Positions 8,200 through 16,948 of a DNA stretch of 64,000 nt are shown one piece after another. How positions within the stretch are numbered: the first letter of the stretch is position 1; every line of letters begins with the position of its first letter. The notes under the pieces are model-generated. The model did not search any database. It was not told where the DNA came from and saw only the letters and a list, made by a program, of their open reading frames with translations. The position numbers and the translations under genes were made by a program. Origin of the DNA: a bacterium (GTDB taxonomy: Bacteria > Myxococcota > UBA727 > JAUIJE01); the NCBI GenBank assembly GCA_030431455.1, contig JAUIJE010000007.1, positions 372,001-436,000 of the forward strand. Direction: 5' to 3'.

Positions 8200-10179
8200 A
8201 TGCACAACGCCCATCTGTTCTGCCCCGCTGCGCTCGCCCTGTCCCTGCTCACGGCCTGTCCTGGCCCCACCACGCCGGGGCCGGTCACCTCGCAGCCCGC
8301 GGAGGACGCGGCCCTGGTCGCGCTTCAGCGCACCGAAGCCGAGCGGTCGGCCCAGCTCTCGGCCCTGCCCCCGGCGACCCCCTGGAGCGAGCGGGTGCTC
8401 TACTTTGCCCTGCTCGACCGGTTCTCGAACGGGGACTACGGCAACGACGACGCCCATGGGGTCGCGGCCTGCAACGACCATTTTGACCCCCACGCGTTTC
8501 AGGGCGGCGACCTCGCTGGCCTCCAGGACCGGCTCGCGTACATCGAGGAGCTGGGCGCGGACGCGCTCTGGGTCTCGCCTCTGTACCGGGGAGTACCGAA
8601 CAAGGCAGGGGCCAACTGCGGCTTCCCCGGGTACTGGGTCGATTTTGAAGACCCCTACGAGTTGGCCCTCGACCCGCGCTACGGGGACGCGGCCGCGTTT
8701 GACGCGGTGATCGACGAGGCCCATGGCCGGGGCATGACCGTGATGCTCGACATGGTGGTCAACCACGCCGGCTATGATGCGACATTGGTGGGCCAGCACC
8801 CGGAGTGGTTCCACGATCCGAACACCTGTGCGCAGGGTGGCCAGCCCGAGATCGATTGTCCCCTCGCGGGCCTGCCCGATTTTGATCACGACGTGCCCGC
8901 CGCCGCCGGCTACCTCGTCGACGTGCACCACCAATGGGTCGAGCGGTTCGACCTCGACGGCATCCGCATGGACACGGTCAAACACGTGACCCCGTCGTAC
9001 TTTTCCCGCTGGACCGACGCGATGCGCGAGGTGCGCCCGGCGCTTTACATGGTGGGCGAGCTGCTCGACGAGGGGAGCTTTGTTCACTACGACGGGTATC
9101 TCTCGTCGGGGTTCGATGGGCTGTTCAACTTTCCGTTGCGCCAAGGCCTGATCGCGACCTTCGCCCGGGGGGAGTCCACCGACGTCGTGGCCGGCCGCAT
9201 GCTCGAGACCTGGCAACGATTTGGCCCCGAACAAACCAAGCAGCTCGTGAACCTGCTCGACAACCACGACGTGCACCGCTTCACCGAAGAAATCCCCCGC
9301 CACCTCTCGCCCGACGTCACCCGCGCGCGCTACCTGATGGCGATGACCGCGCTGCTCACCCTGCCCGGCATCCCGCAGATTTATTACGGCAACGAAATCG
9401 GCATGTACGGCGGCCAGGACCCCGACAACCGCCGCTTTATGCCCTGGTGGGCCTTCTACCCGCTCACCCGCCAAGGCCAGTCCTCCGGCGTCATCGGGTC
9501 GCCCAACATTGTGTGGGACACGACCCAGCGGTTGATCGCCCTGCGCCGGGCCATGCCCGCGCTCAAGCGCGGCGATTACCGCGAGCTCTGGCGCCAAAAC
9601 GGCCCCGCCCACAACAACGTCTGGGCCTTTGCCCGCCACACCGACGAACAGACCGTGATCGTGGCGTTCAACAATGGCGAACAAGCCACCGACGGCGCTG
9701 TGCCCCTGCATGTGACTGGACTGTTCGGCGGCGGCACCGTGCTCACCGACGTGCTCGGCCGGGCCGGACTCTCCGACATCACCGTCGACGGCGACACCCT
9801 CTGGCTCGCCCTGCCCGCCCAAAGCGCGGTGGTGCTGCAAAACGCATCAAGCCCCCACCCCATCGACGAGCGCTTCGACGTGACCTTCAGCGTGCAGGCC
9901 CAGACACATTGGGGCCAAAACGTCTACCTCACCGGCTCCCCCCTCGACCTCGGCGGCTGGAACCTCGGTCAAGCGGTCAAGCTCGCGCCCCAAGACTGCA
10001 TCGATGACCAATGCAGCTGGCGCACGACGGTGGCCCTGCCCCGCGACGAGACGTTCACGTTCAAGTTCGTCAAGATCGACGACCAACTCAGCGCCCAATG
10101 GGAAGCCGGCTTCAACCACGTGCTCACCCCCACGGAAAACACGAGCGTGTCGACCACATTCCAAGAAACCTACCCGTAA
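8200..10179 (+). CDS. Lipoprotein alpha-amylase (GH13) with C-terminal starch-binding domain
   Basis: The 659-residue product starts with a lipoprotein signal (LLTAC, lipid-bearing Cys near residue 20), so it is exported and anchored. The GH13 barrel follows: GADALWVSPLY, VVNHAG, GIRMDTVKH with nucleophile Asp258, MVGELLDE with acid/base Glu287 and LLDNHD with Asp357. It would cleave alpha-1,4-glucans outside the cytoplasm. The last 100 residues (after about 555) form a CBM20-like module, recognisable by FSVQAQTHWGQNVYLTGS, LGGWN and W/K positions used to bind starch. The ATG at 8200 has AAGGGAGG at ideal spacing. Paired cysteines suggest disulfides. The AraC-type gene is divergent from it. 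Confidence 0.95.
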   Translation: MHNAHLFCPAALALSLLTACPGPTTPGPVTSQPAEDAALVALQRTEAERSAQLSALPPATPWSERVLYFALLDRFSNGDYGNDDAHGVAACNDHFDPHAFQGGDLAGLQDRLAYIEELGADALWVSPLYRGVPNKAGANCGFPGYWVDFEDPYELALDPRYGDAAAFDAVIDEAHGRGMTVMLDMVVNHAGYDATLVGQHPEWFHDPNTCAQGGQPEIDCPLAGLPDFDHDVPAAAGYLVDVHHQWVERFDLDGIRMDTVKHVTPSYFSRWTDAMREVRPALYMVGELLDEGSFVHYDGYLSSGFDGLFNFPLRQGLIATFARGESTDVVAGRMLETWQRFGPEQTKQLVNLLDNHDVHRFTEEIPRHLSPDVTRARYLMAMTALLTLPGIPQIYYGNEIGMYGGQDPDNRRFMPWWAFYPLTRQGQSSGVIGSPNIVWDTTQRLIALRRAMPALKRGDYRELWRQNGPAHNNVWAFARHTDEQTVIVAFNNGEQATDGAVPLHVTGLFGGGTVLTDVLGRAGLSDITVDGDTLWLALPAQSAVVLQNASSPHPIDERFDVTFSVQAQTHWGQNVYLTGSPLDLGGWNLGQAVKLAPQDCIDDQCSWRTTVALPRDETFTFKFVKIDDQLSAQWEAGFNHVLTPTENTSVSTTFQETYP

Positions 10180-10287
10180 AGACCGCGCCACGACGACGAA
10201 GACGGCTGCCCACCCACAACCTGGTGAAAGCAATCGTCCGAGCCCCCGCCCCCCAAGGCCAACCCGAACCCACACCTCGCTCAAGTC

Positions 10288-10320
10288 ACGAATCGGCGCG
10301 CAAAGCGCCTGCCGATTCGT
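10288..10320. terminator. Bidirectional hairpin between convergent genes
   Basis: The arms ACGAATCGGC (10288-10297) and GCCGATTCGT (10311-10320) are perfectly complementary, with an inner GCGC-AAA-GCGC stem. It lies between the amylase stop (10179) and the stop of the rhomboid-fold gene (10325), so it could terminate transcripts from both sides. There is no long T run. The ACGAATC arm is shared with the hairpin at 7061-7095. The rest of 10180-10287 shows nothing else. Confidence 0.6.
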
Positions 10321-10324
10321 AGGC

Positions 10325-11050
10325 TCAATGGATGTAGTCGGAGCCGTCTTTCTTTTTGGGCGGCGGCACGAGGGTGAGCTTGGGCTGCTTTTTGATGCGC
10401 AGCTTCACCAGCAACCAATCCCAGGCGAGCACCATGGTGTTGCGGCGGAACAGCCCCAACGTGAGCACCGCGGCGGTGGCGATGCCGCCCAGCGACGAGC
10501 CCGACGTCGGCCCGGTGGAGATAAAACCGAGGCCCACGATCAAAAGCTCGAGGTAGAGCAAGTGGATCGCCTTCATCGGCAACACAAAGAACGCGAGAAT
10601 TTCGCGTTGCGGGAAGGTCAGGGCCCACGCGGTCAAAAAGCCCGTGGCGATGGCGGTGGCGCCCGCGAAGCCGGTGACGTTGAGCCCCAAAAACGACAGC
10701 GCGAAGGTCGTCAGGCCCCCAAAAAACGCGGTGAGCACCACGAACAACAGCCAGCGTTTGTTGCCCCAGCGCTGCTCGAGCTCGGGCGCAAAAAAGTAGA
10801 GCAGCAGCGCGTTGAGCAGCACCGCGAACGGGGTGTTGGGCGGATGCAAAAACGACGACGTGACCAACGTCCAGAGCCGGCCTTCGAGAATGCCGTTGGG
10901 GTTCATCACGAGGGCGGAGAACAGCGCGGCCCCCGGCCCGGTGCGGACCGCGAGGGCAAAACCGATCCAGAGCACGACCAACGCGATGATGAGCCCGAGG
11001 GTCAGCGGCGGCGGGCGCTGGGGGCGAAAGGCAACCTGGCGGTCCATCAT
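10325..11050 (-). CDS. Rhomboid-fold membrane protein lacking catalytic residues
   Basis: This 241-residue protein has six hydrophobic segments and rhomboid landmarks: SSFLHP (65-70), LEQRWGNKRW (91-100), and a TM4 segment GFAGA (127-131). Active rhomboid proteases carry GxSGA there, and their TM6 histidine precedes a GG. Here serine is replaced by alanine and the TM6 site reads SSLGG (185-189) without histidine, so proteolysis is not expected. It is thus a predicted pseudoprotease of the derlin/iRhom type that may bind membrane substrates (inference). A basic cytoplasmic tail (KKQPK and PPPKKK) follows. It is divergent from greA. Confidence 0.8.
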   Translation of the reverse strand: MMDRQVAFRPQRPPPLTLGLIIALVVLWIGFALAVRTGPGAALFSALVMNPNGILEGRLWTLVTSSFLHPPNTPFAVLLNALLLYFFAPELEQRWGNKRWLLFVVLTAFFGGLTTFALSFLGLNVTGFAGATAIATGFLTAWALTFPQREILAFFVLPMKAIHLLYLELLIVGLGFISTGPTSGSSLGGIATAAVLTLGLFRRNTMVLAWDWLLVKLRIKKQPKLTLVPPPKKKDGSDYIH

Positions 11051-11195
11051 CGTCTGGGGCTCCTCGGCTCAATCCAGTGTAACGAACGCAACGTGCCCAC
11101 GCCGTGGCCGGCGGTCAAGGTGGGCCGCAGGGGCGTTGACGAGCGGGGGGAGGAGGCGGTACCAACACCGTTTCCGATTTCGCGAGAGGGTACCC

Positions 11196-11669
11196 GTGGA
11201 CAGCTTTCCGATGACCGTGAAAGGCCATGCTGCGCTGAAAGACGAGCTGAAGAAGCTCAAGAGCGAGGATCGACCGCAGATCATCGCGCAAATCGCCGAA
11301 GCCCGGGAGCACGGCGACCTGTCGGAAAACGCGGAATACCACGCCGCCAAGGAGCGGCAGGGCTTCATCGAGGCACGCATCAAGGAGCTCGAGGCCAAGC
11401 TCGGCCGGGCCCAGGTCGTCGACCCCACCACCCTGTCGGGGGACAAGGTCGTGTTCGGGGCGACCGTCACCTTCGCCGACGTCAACACCGACGAGGAGAA
11501 CACCTGGTGCATCGTGGGCGACGACGAGGGCGACGTGAAGAACGGGCGCATCGGCATCTCCGCCCCCATCGCGCGCGCCCTCATCGGCAAGTCGGTGGGC
11601 GACGAGGTCGCGATCCGCACCCCCAAAGGGGTGAAGGAAGTGGAGATCATCTCCGTCGAGTTCAAGTAG
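11196..11669 (+). CDS. greA: Transcription elongation factor GreA
   Basis: The 157-residue protein stimulates cleavage of backtracked RNA by RNA polymerase. It has the N-terminal coiled coil with the conserved acidic tip (the DLSENAEYHAAKE region, containing the Asp/Glu that reach the active site) and a C-terminal FKBP-like domain ending VGDEVAIRTPKGVKEVEIISV. I chose the GTG at 11196, with GAGAGGG five bases upstream, giving MDSFPMTVKG; this agrees with the family N-terminus xxxPMT, whereas the ATG at 11211 would leave the ribosome site too far away. The gene is divergent from the rhomboid-fold gene. Confidence 0.95.
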   Translation: MDSFPMTVKGHAALKDELKKLKSEDRPQIIAQIAEAREHGDLSENAEYHAAKERQGFIEARIKELEAKLGRAQVVDPTTLSGDKVVFGATVTFADVNTDEENTWCIVGDDEGDVKNGRIGISAPIARALIGKSVGDEVAIRTPKGVKEVEIISVEFK

Positions 11670-11675
11670 GCGGTC

Positions 11676-12566
11676 TCAGCCGCCGCGCTTGTTGCGCTCG
11701 TCGACGAGGAGCTGGGCCCAGCGCTTGGCTTCTTCTTCAGGCACATTGTCGAGCCCGTAGAGGCCGCGCACCGGCAGCGGCTTGACGCTGTCTTGGGGCC
11801 GAAGCGCAAACGCCACCGTGCCCTGCCCGCCCTGGCGCCCGACGACCACGGGGATGCTCTCGATGTGGGACAGGGGGATGGACTTGGCCGCGCCCGGGCC
11901 GAACAGCGCCACCACCCGTTGATCGGTGAGCGCGATGTAGCGCGCCCCTTTGGTGAACAGCAGCGCGCGCATGCCCCGGCCGAAGAGCCCCGCCCCCAGC
12001 GCGGTGAACGCCCCCAACAACGCCTGGCTGACCAGACCCGCGCCCACCAGCGGGGCCAACGTCACCGGCAAGCCGGCGAGCAGCACGCCCCACAGCGATT
12101 GGAACGCCCCGCCGAGCAGACGGGGCAAGGGCTTGTCCGGACCGTCGGCGGGGGCGTGGGCGAGGAGCGTCTCGCCGGGGTAGAGCCGGGGGAGCAGTTC
12201 GCCGAATTGCGAGAGGGCCGCGCTGGGGTCCGGCTCGCCCTGCGGCTTGCTGCGTTCGCGGCGGCGTGAATAAGAAAAGAGCGTGAACACCCCGTGCAAG
12301 GACGCGGCGAAGAACATCACCCCGGCGCCGAACACGTCCCCCGCCGCCACCCGGAGCGCGCCCCCCACCGCGGTGAGCACGGTGGCGAACAGCGGCAATG
12401 TCTCTGGACGGCTTGACCCTTCGACCCGCCCGTAGCGGCGGGCGGCGACGAGCTTGGCGAAGATGGCCTGGTCTTCGCTGATTTCGACGGACGGGCCCAC
12501 GACCTTCGGCCCGGTCTTTTGCTGGACCAGCCGGCGGTCGGATGCGGGGCGAATCTTCTTGGCCAT
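11676..12566 (-). CDS. Membrane protein with C-terminal PH-like domain
   Basis: The 296-residue product begins basic (MAKKIRPASDRR) and has a hydrophobic region at about residues 63-96 and another at about 155-200. The C-terminal 90 residues (KGARYIALTDQRVVALFGPG onward) resemble bacterial PH domains, which follow membrane segments in several uncharacterised families. The start at 12566 is the first ATG with suitable sequence. The CGTCCAGAGACATTG stretch encoding RPETL carries a dispersed motif copy at 12396-12408. Its 3' end lies 6 bp from the greA stop (convergent). Function is unknown. Confidence 0.78.
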   Translation of the reverse strand: MAKKIRPASDRRLVQQKTGPKVVGPSVEISEDQAIFAKLVAARRYGRVEGSSRPETLPLFATVLTAVGGALRVAAGDVFGAGVMFFAASLHGVFTLFSYSRRRERSKPQGEPDPSAALSQFGELLPRLYPGETLLAHAPADGPDKPLPRLLGGAFQSLWGVLLAGLPVTLAPLVGAGLVSQALLGAFTALGAGLFGRGMRALLFTKGARYIALTDQRVVALFGPGAAKSIPLSHIESIPVVVGRQGGQGTVAFALRPQDSVKPLPVRGLYGLDNVPEEEAKRWAQLLVDERNKRGG

Positions 12567-12598
12567 GGGTCCTCGTGTAGCACGCGCCCGGTGCGGCG

Positions 12599-13909
12599 CT
12601 ACGCCCGTTGGGGCACCGCCTTGGACCCGATGAACACGAACGCCAAGGTGATGCACAGGCCGCACAGCACCGCGGTGGCGGCCACGGTGAGGAAGATCGC
12701 GGTGTGGCCGTGCACGACGACCATCGCCACCAGCGGGATGCGCGCCCCGTAGCCCACGATGGCGATGGCGGTGGGCAACACCGTGCGGCCGGTGCCTTCG
12801 AACGCGCCGGTGCCGACCTGTTCCCAACCTTGCAAAACCATGGAGAGCGCGGAGACCGCGAGGTAGTCGCGGCACATCTCGATCACCGCGTGCTCGTCGG
12901 TGAAAAAGCCGACGATCTCCGTCGGGAACAGCAACAGGCACGCGGCCCACACCCCGATGAGCGCGGTGGCGAGCACCGTGGCCTTGGCGTTGACGTCGAG
13001 GGCGCGGGCCCGGTCCGCGGCCCCGGTGGCGTGTCCGACGAGGGCGGAGGTCGCGTGGCCGACGCCCACCCCGGTGAGGTAGCCGAGCGCCTCCATACGG
13101 TGGCCGACCCCGATGGCGGCGAGCGCGGCGGGCCCGGTCATGACCACGTAAGGGGTGAGCACCATCCAGATGAGGTCGAAGCACGCGTTGGTGATCGCCA
13201 GGGGCAAGCCCACGCGCATGAGGCGCGGGGCCCCGAGCAAGATGTCCGCGGCCGACGACGGGCGGGTCAAGTAGCCGCGGCGCACGGCGAAGAACAACAA
13301 TGCCAAGGACATGAACACCCACGAGATGCCGGTGGCGAGGCCGGTGCCGAACAGGCCGAGGGCGGGGATGGGGCCGGCCCCGAGGGTGAGGATGGGGTTG
13401 AGCGCGACGTTGACCAACGCGGCCGCGACCACGAGGTAGAGCGGGGTCTTGACGTCGAAAAAGGCGCGAAAGGCTTGTTCGCTGGTCTCGGCGATCCAAA
13501 AGAACGGGCCGAGCACGACGAGGCCCTGGACGTAGTCCACCGCGTGGGCGTGCGTGTCCGGCGGGAGATCGAGCAACCGTATGAGCGGGTCGGCCAAGAG
13601 ATAAAACGCCACCGACGTGAACAGCCCACACCCCACCGCGAGGGCGAGCGCGTCGGTGTACGTGCGGCGCGCGCGGTCGTCGTCGCCGGCCCCGCGGGCC
13701 TGGGCACAAAACGCGAGCGTGCCCGACGAGGTCAGGTGCCCCAGGCTGTGAATGAGCCAACCGAACAACACCCCGCTGGCGAGCCCGGCCAACGCCTGGC
13801 CCTTGAGTTGCCCCGCGGAGTACGTGTCCACGACGACGAAGCTCGCCTTGGTCCAGCCCGAAAACACCGTCGGCCACGCCAGCGCGACCAGCGTGCGCCA
13901 GGTGTTCAT
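12599..13909 (-). CDS. MATE-family efflux transporter
   Basis: The 436-residue integral membrane protein shows about 12 hydrophobic helices arranged as two repeats of six, the MATE fold, with PTVFSGWTKASFVVVDTYSAG at the N-terminus and the internal-repeat counterpart after residue 220. MATE transporters exchange H+ or Na+ for organic cations, drugs or metabolites at the inner membrane. Length is typical. Its ATG at 13907-13909 overlaps the mnmA stop (ATGA), so it is translationally coupled to mnmA; the pairing has no obvious functional logic. The substrate cannot be predicted from sequence. Confidence 0.92.
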   Translation of the reverse strand: MNTWRTLVALAWPTVFSGWTKASFVVVDTYSAGQLKGQALAGLASGVLFGWLIHSLGHLTSSGTLAFCAQARGAGDDDRARRTYTDALALAVGCGLFTSVAFYLLADPLIRLLDLPPDTHAHAVDYVQGLVVLGPFFWIAETSEQAFRAFFDVKTPLYLVVAAALVNVALNPILTLGAGPIPALGLFGTGLATGISWVFMSLALLFFAVRRGYLTRPSSAADILLGAPRLMRVGLPLAITNACFDLIWMVLTPYVVMTGPAALAAIGVGHRMEALGYLTGVGVGHATSALVGHATGAADRARALDVNAKATVLATALIGVWAACLLLFPTEIVGFFTDEHAVIEMCRDYLAVSALSMVLQGWEQVGTGAFEGTGRTVLPTAIAIVGYGARIPLVAMVVVHGHTAIFLTVAATAVLCGLCITLAFVFIGSKAVPQRA

Positions 13910-15099
13910 GTCACGGGGCGGCCGGTCACGACATCGGCGGACAGCGTACGCGGCAGGGCCCCGTCGAGGCGGGCCACGATGAGCCCGCCGCCGAGCAACA
14001 CGTCCCCGTCGTAGACCACCGCGGCTTGGCCGGGGGCGACCGCGTCCACGGGGGCGTCAAACGTGACCTCAAAGCCGTCGCCCGCCTCGTGCAGCCGCCC
14101 TTTGACCGCGCGGTGGCGGGCGCGGATTTGCACGCTGACCTCGTCGGGCCAGAGCTCGCGCGGGACCGCACACGAAAGCGGCGCGGCCCGGAGCTTGGTG
14201 CACGAGAGCGCGTCCTTTTCGCCCACCGTGACCCGGCCCGAGCCACCGTCCACGTCGAGCACGTAGAGCTTCTTGCCGGTCCCGACCCCGATGCCGCGGC
14301 GCTGCCCCACGGTGAACTTGTGCACCCCGTCGTGGGCGCGCAGCACATTGCCGGACAGCTCGACCACCTCGCCGGCGGTGGGCTGGGCCCCGGCTTTTTC
14401 GATCACCTTGGCGTGGTCCCCGTCGGGCACGAAACAGATTTCTTGGCTGTCCGGCTTTTGGAAAATGTGAATGCCTTCACGCTGCAAAAGCGCCCGGGCC
14501 ACGGGCTTTTCAATGTCCCCGAGGGGGAACAGCAGCTGCTCGACGTGCTCGTGGGGCGTGCCGTAGAGATAGTATGTCTGGTCGCGGCTCCGGTCGTCGG
14601 GCCGTGCAATGGCTTTGGTGCCTTTGTACTCGACGATGCGCGCATAGTGCCCGGTGGCGAGCTTGGCCCCGAGGCGCTGGGCGGTGAGCTGCAGATCGCC
14701 AAACTTCACCACGTGGTTGCAGGCCAGGCACGGAATCGGGGTCACGCCGTGTTCATACGCGCGCACGAAGGGCAAAAAGACCTCGTCGTAAAAGCGGTCC
14801 CGCGCGTCGATGGCGAAAAACGGAATGCCGAGCTGATCGCACACCTGGCGCGCGTCGGTCATGTCGTCGGCCGAGCAGCACCGGCCTTCGCGGCGCACCA
14901 GCCCGCCGGTCTCGGGGGCGAGGCGCAGGGTCACGCCGGTGACGTCGTGGCCGGCCTTTTTGAGGTAGAGGGCCACAAACGCCGAGTCCACGCCCCCGCT
15001 CATCGCCACCACCACCTTCTCGGCGCGCGCGGCCCGCGGAAACACGAACGATTCCGCGCCGTCGACATCGAGCACCGGGAGGGGACAAGAGGGGTCCAT
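13906..15099 (-). CDS. mnmA: tRNA-specific 2-thiouridylase MnmA
   Basis: The 397-residue enzyme installs sulfur at U34 of Lys, Glu and Gln tRNAs using ATP and a persulfide relay. It has the PP-loop SGGVDS (34-39), the first catalytic cysteine C127 in the IPCLACN stretch, LATGHYAR, SRDQTYYLYG, and the second catalytic cysteine C222 in QEICFVPDGDH, followed by the C-terminal beta-barrel (VGQRRGIGVG). The two family cysteines are both present. The start at 15099 leaves a 30-residue leader before the PP-loop that is longer than usual, so a later start is possible. The MATE gene follows with a 4-bp overlap. Confidence 0.95.
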   Translation of the reverse strand: MDPSCPLPVLDVDGAESFVFPRAARAEKVVVAMSGGVDSAFVALYLKKAGHDVTGVTLRLAPETGGLVRREGRCCSADDMTDARQVCDQLGIPFFAIDARDRFYDEVFLPFVRAYEHGVTPIPCLACNHVVKFGDLQLTAQRLGAKLATGHYARIVEYKGTKAIARPDDRSRDQTYYLYGTPHEHVEQLLFPLGDIEKPVARALLQREGIHIFQKPDSQEICFVPDGDHAKVIEKAGAQPTAGEVVELSGNVLRAHDGVHKFTVGQRRGIGVGTGKKLYVLDVDGGSGRVTVGEKDALSCTKLRAAPLSCAVPRELWPDEVSVQIRARHRAVKGRLHEAGDGFEVTFDAPVDAVAPGQAAVVYDGDVLLGGGLIVARLDGALPRTLSADVVTGRPVT

Positions 15100-15173
15100 G
15101 TCGCATCCATGCCGGGCCAAAGCCGGCTCGTAAACGCCCGCCGGCTCAGGCCGGGGCAGGCGGGGGTCAAAAA

Positions 15174-16421
15174 ATGTCGCCCCCCTGCCCGTCACACTAT
15201 CGTTTCGTCGTGGATTGGCTGGCCAAGACCGTGCTCGAACGCGGACTGGTGAGCGAGGGCCAGATGAAAAAGCTCCTCGCACATGCCGCCCTCGAGGGGG
15301 CCGGGGTCGCGGAGCGCCTGTACCGCACGGGGTTGCTGTCGTCGGAAAAACTGCTCGGGCTGTTCATCGAGGCCGGGGCCCACGACGCGACCCAACACCT
15401 CACGCGGGGCCTGCCCCCCGGGGGCGCGCTCGGCGCGGTGGAGAAGAACCTCGCCGTCGAGCAGCGGGTGATCCCGTTCGCCATCGACCAAAGCCGGGTC
15501 AAGGTCGGCATGCTCGACCCCGCCAACGCCGCCGCGATCGAGGCGATCACCTTTTACGCGGGCTTGGCGGTGGAGCCGTTTGTGGTCCGGGCCGATGTGC
15601 TGTTCTCGGCGCTGGCGGAGGCCTACGGGGTTGACCGCGTGGTGCCGGACCCGACCCTGATCGGGACCGAGATGCGGGTCATGCGTGACAGCGACGTGCC
15701 CGACGAGCTCCCGCCCCCCTCGGCGACCTTGCCCGAGGTCCGCGTGGTCGGCCGGCCCCGGATCGCGGACCCCAAAGAGTCCCCCCTCGCCGCCCAGCTC
15801 GCGGCCGCGGCGGGGGACACGCCCGATTACCTGCAGAACCCGGCCGGGGACGCGCCGCAGTTTGGCTGGTTGCGTCAGGAGGGGCCGCGCTCGCCCGTGG
15901 TCGAGGTCGAGGGCCCCAAAGAGGTCAAGACCGCGCCCATCGCGTTGCGGGATTCGATCCCCCCGCAGGTGCTGCCTGCGCTCGCCCCGTCGTTCCGGTC
16001 CGCGATTTTGTTTCTGGTGCGCGACGAGGTCGCGGTGGGCTGGGACGCGACCGGCCTCGAGCTGCAACGCAACGACGTGCGCGACGTGTTGTTGCCCCTG
16101 ACCGGCCCGAGCTGTTTTGCCCGGGCCTGGGGCTGGGGCATGGTCGCCGCGGGCAGCCCGCGCGCGCCCACGACGGTGGAGCGCATCTTTTTCCGGCTCT
16201 TGAAGGCCCGGCCCCCGACCGCGTTTGCGGTGGTGCCGGTGCGGGTCGGCGACGAGGTGGTCTGTCTGATGTACGTCGACAAGACGCACGGGGCGCTCAC
16301 CGACGGGGACTTGGAAGTGGCGTCGCAGGTGGGATCGACCATTGCAGATGCATTGGCGCCGCTGGTGAAGGAGGATGCGCTGTTCGGCATGGGCATCACC
16401 GAGGGGCCGGTCCCGGGTTGA
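15174..16421 (+). CDS. MshEN/GspE-N-domain protein with GAF-like C-terminus
   Basis: The 415-residue protein lacks Walker motifs but its first about 150 residues match the MshEN (GspE N-terminal) fold: LAKTVLERGLVSEGQMKKLL, then the nucleotide- or c-di-GMP-type segment AVEKNLAVEQRVIPFAIDQ and VGMLDPAN. A disordered Pro-rich linker (about 175-260) leads to a GAF-like C-terminal domain ending YVDKTHGALTDGDLEVASQVG. Myxococcota carry many such stand-alone MshEN proteins, some of which bind c-di-GMP. The ATG at 15174 may be replaced by GTG at 15210 (VDWLAKTV), which would begin at the domain boundary. A dispersed motif copy lies at 16343-16355. Regulatory role inferred. Confidence 0.75.
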   Translation: MSPPCPSHYRFVVDWLAKTVLERGLVSEGQMKKLLAHAALEGAGVAERLYRTGLLSSEKLLGLFIEAGAHDATQHLTRGLPPGGALGAVEKNLAVEQRVIPFAIDQSRVKVGMLDPANAAAIEAITFYAGLAVEPFVVRADVLFSALAEAYGVDRVVPDPTLIGTEMRVMRDSDVPDELPPPSATLPEVRVVGRPRIADPKESPLAAQLAAAAGDTPDYLQNPAGDAPQFGWLRQEGPRSPVVEVEGPKEVKTAPIALRDSIPPQVLPALAPSFRSAILFLVRDEVAVGWDATGLELQRNDVRDVLLPLTGPSCFARAWGWGMVAAGSPRAPTTVERIFFRLLKARPPTAFAVVPVRVGDEVVCLMYVDKTHGALTDGDLEVASQVGSTIADALAPLVKEDALFGMGITEGPVPG

Positions 16422-16600
16422 TCCGGACGGCTGATTTCCCAGTATTTTTAGATGGTTAGGGGCTGGTGGCGCAGGTCGTTTGTGCCGGCAAACGGATGTT
16501 GTGAACGCGCGCGGCGAGGCCAGTCGGGACGAGCGACGGGCGGGACAGGTGTGTCCCGTCGGGGTGGTGGTTCAATGTTTGGCCCCACCCTAAGAAGGGC

Positions 16601-16893
16601 CCCAGCGTCGGCTGCGCCGCCGCCTTGGGGCTTCGAGTTTGCTTCGCAAACGTCGGTGGGGGGCCCCAGCGTCGGCTGCGCCGCCGCCTTGGGGCTTCGA
16701 GTTTGCTTCGCAAACGTCGGTGGGGGGGCCCCAGCGTCGGCTGCGCCGCCGCCTTGGGGCTTCGAGTTTGCTTCGCAAACGTCGGTGGGGTGGCCCAAGC
16801 GTCGGCTGCGCCGCCGCCTTGGGGCTTCGAGTTTGCTTCGCAAACGTCGGGGCCGGAGCAAGCTCCGGCTTGGCCCAACGCGTCGCGTTGGGC
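16601..16893 (+). repeat. 64-bp tandem array of hairpins with three-base loops
   Basis: Four near-identical units begin at 16601, 16665, 16730 and 16794 (64-65 bp spacing). Each contains CGGC-TGC-GCCG and GTTTGC-TTC-GCAAAC, both perfect inverted repeats with three-base loops. The array ends in two larger hairpins: GCCGGAGC-AA-GCTCCGGC (16852-16869) and GCCCAACGC-GTC-GCGTTGGGC (16873-16893). It sits in the convergent gap between the MshEN gene and the gene ending at 16949; 16422-16600 additionally has GGGACA-GGTG-TGTCCC. Open frames crossing it only reflect the repeats, so I do not call a gene here. Confidence 0.9.
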
Positions 16894-16948
16894 ATGAACT
16901 GTTTGGTTTGCGGCTTCCGTGCCAGCTCACGAACCCCAAAAACAATGT

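Noticed and set aside
11676-13877. 733-residue protein containing the PH-like gene
   Set aside because: The N-terminal part is the out-of-frame shadow of the MATE gene.
16601-16893. Tandem-repeat protein gene
   Set aside because: Frames on both strands stay open only because the units lack stops in a GC-rich repeat; no start site or domain is visible.
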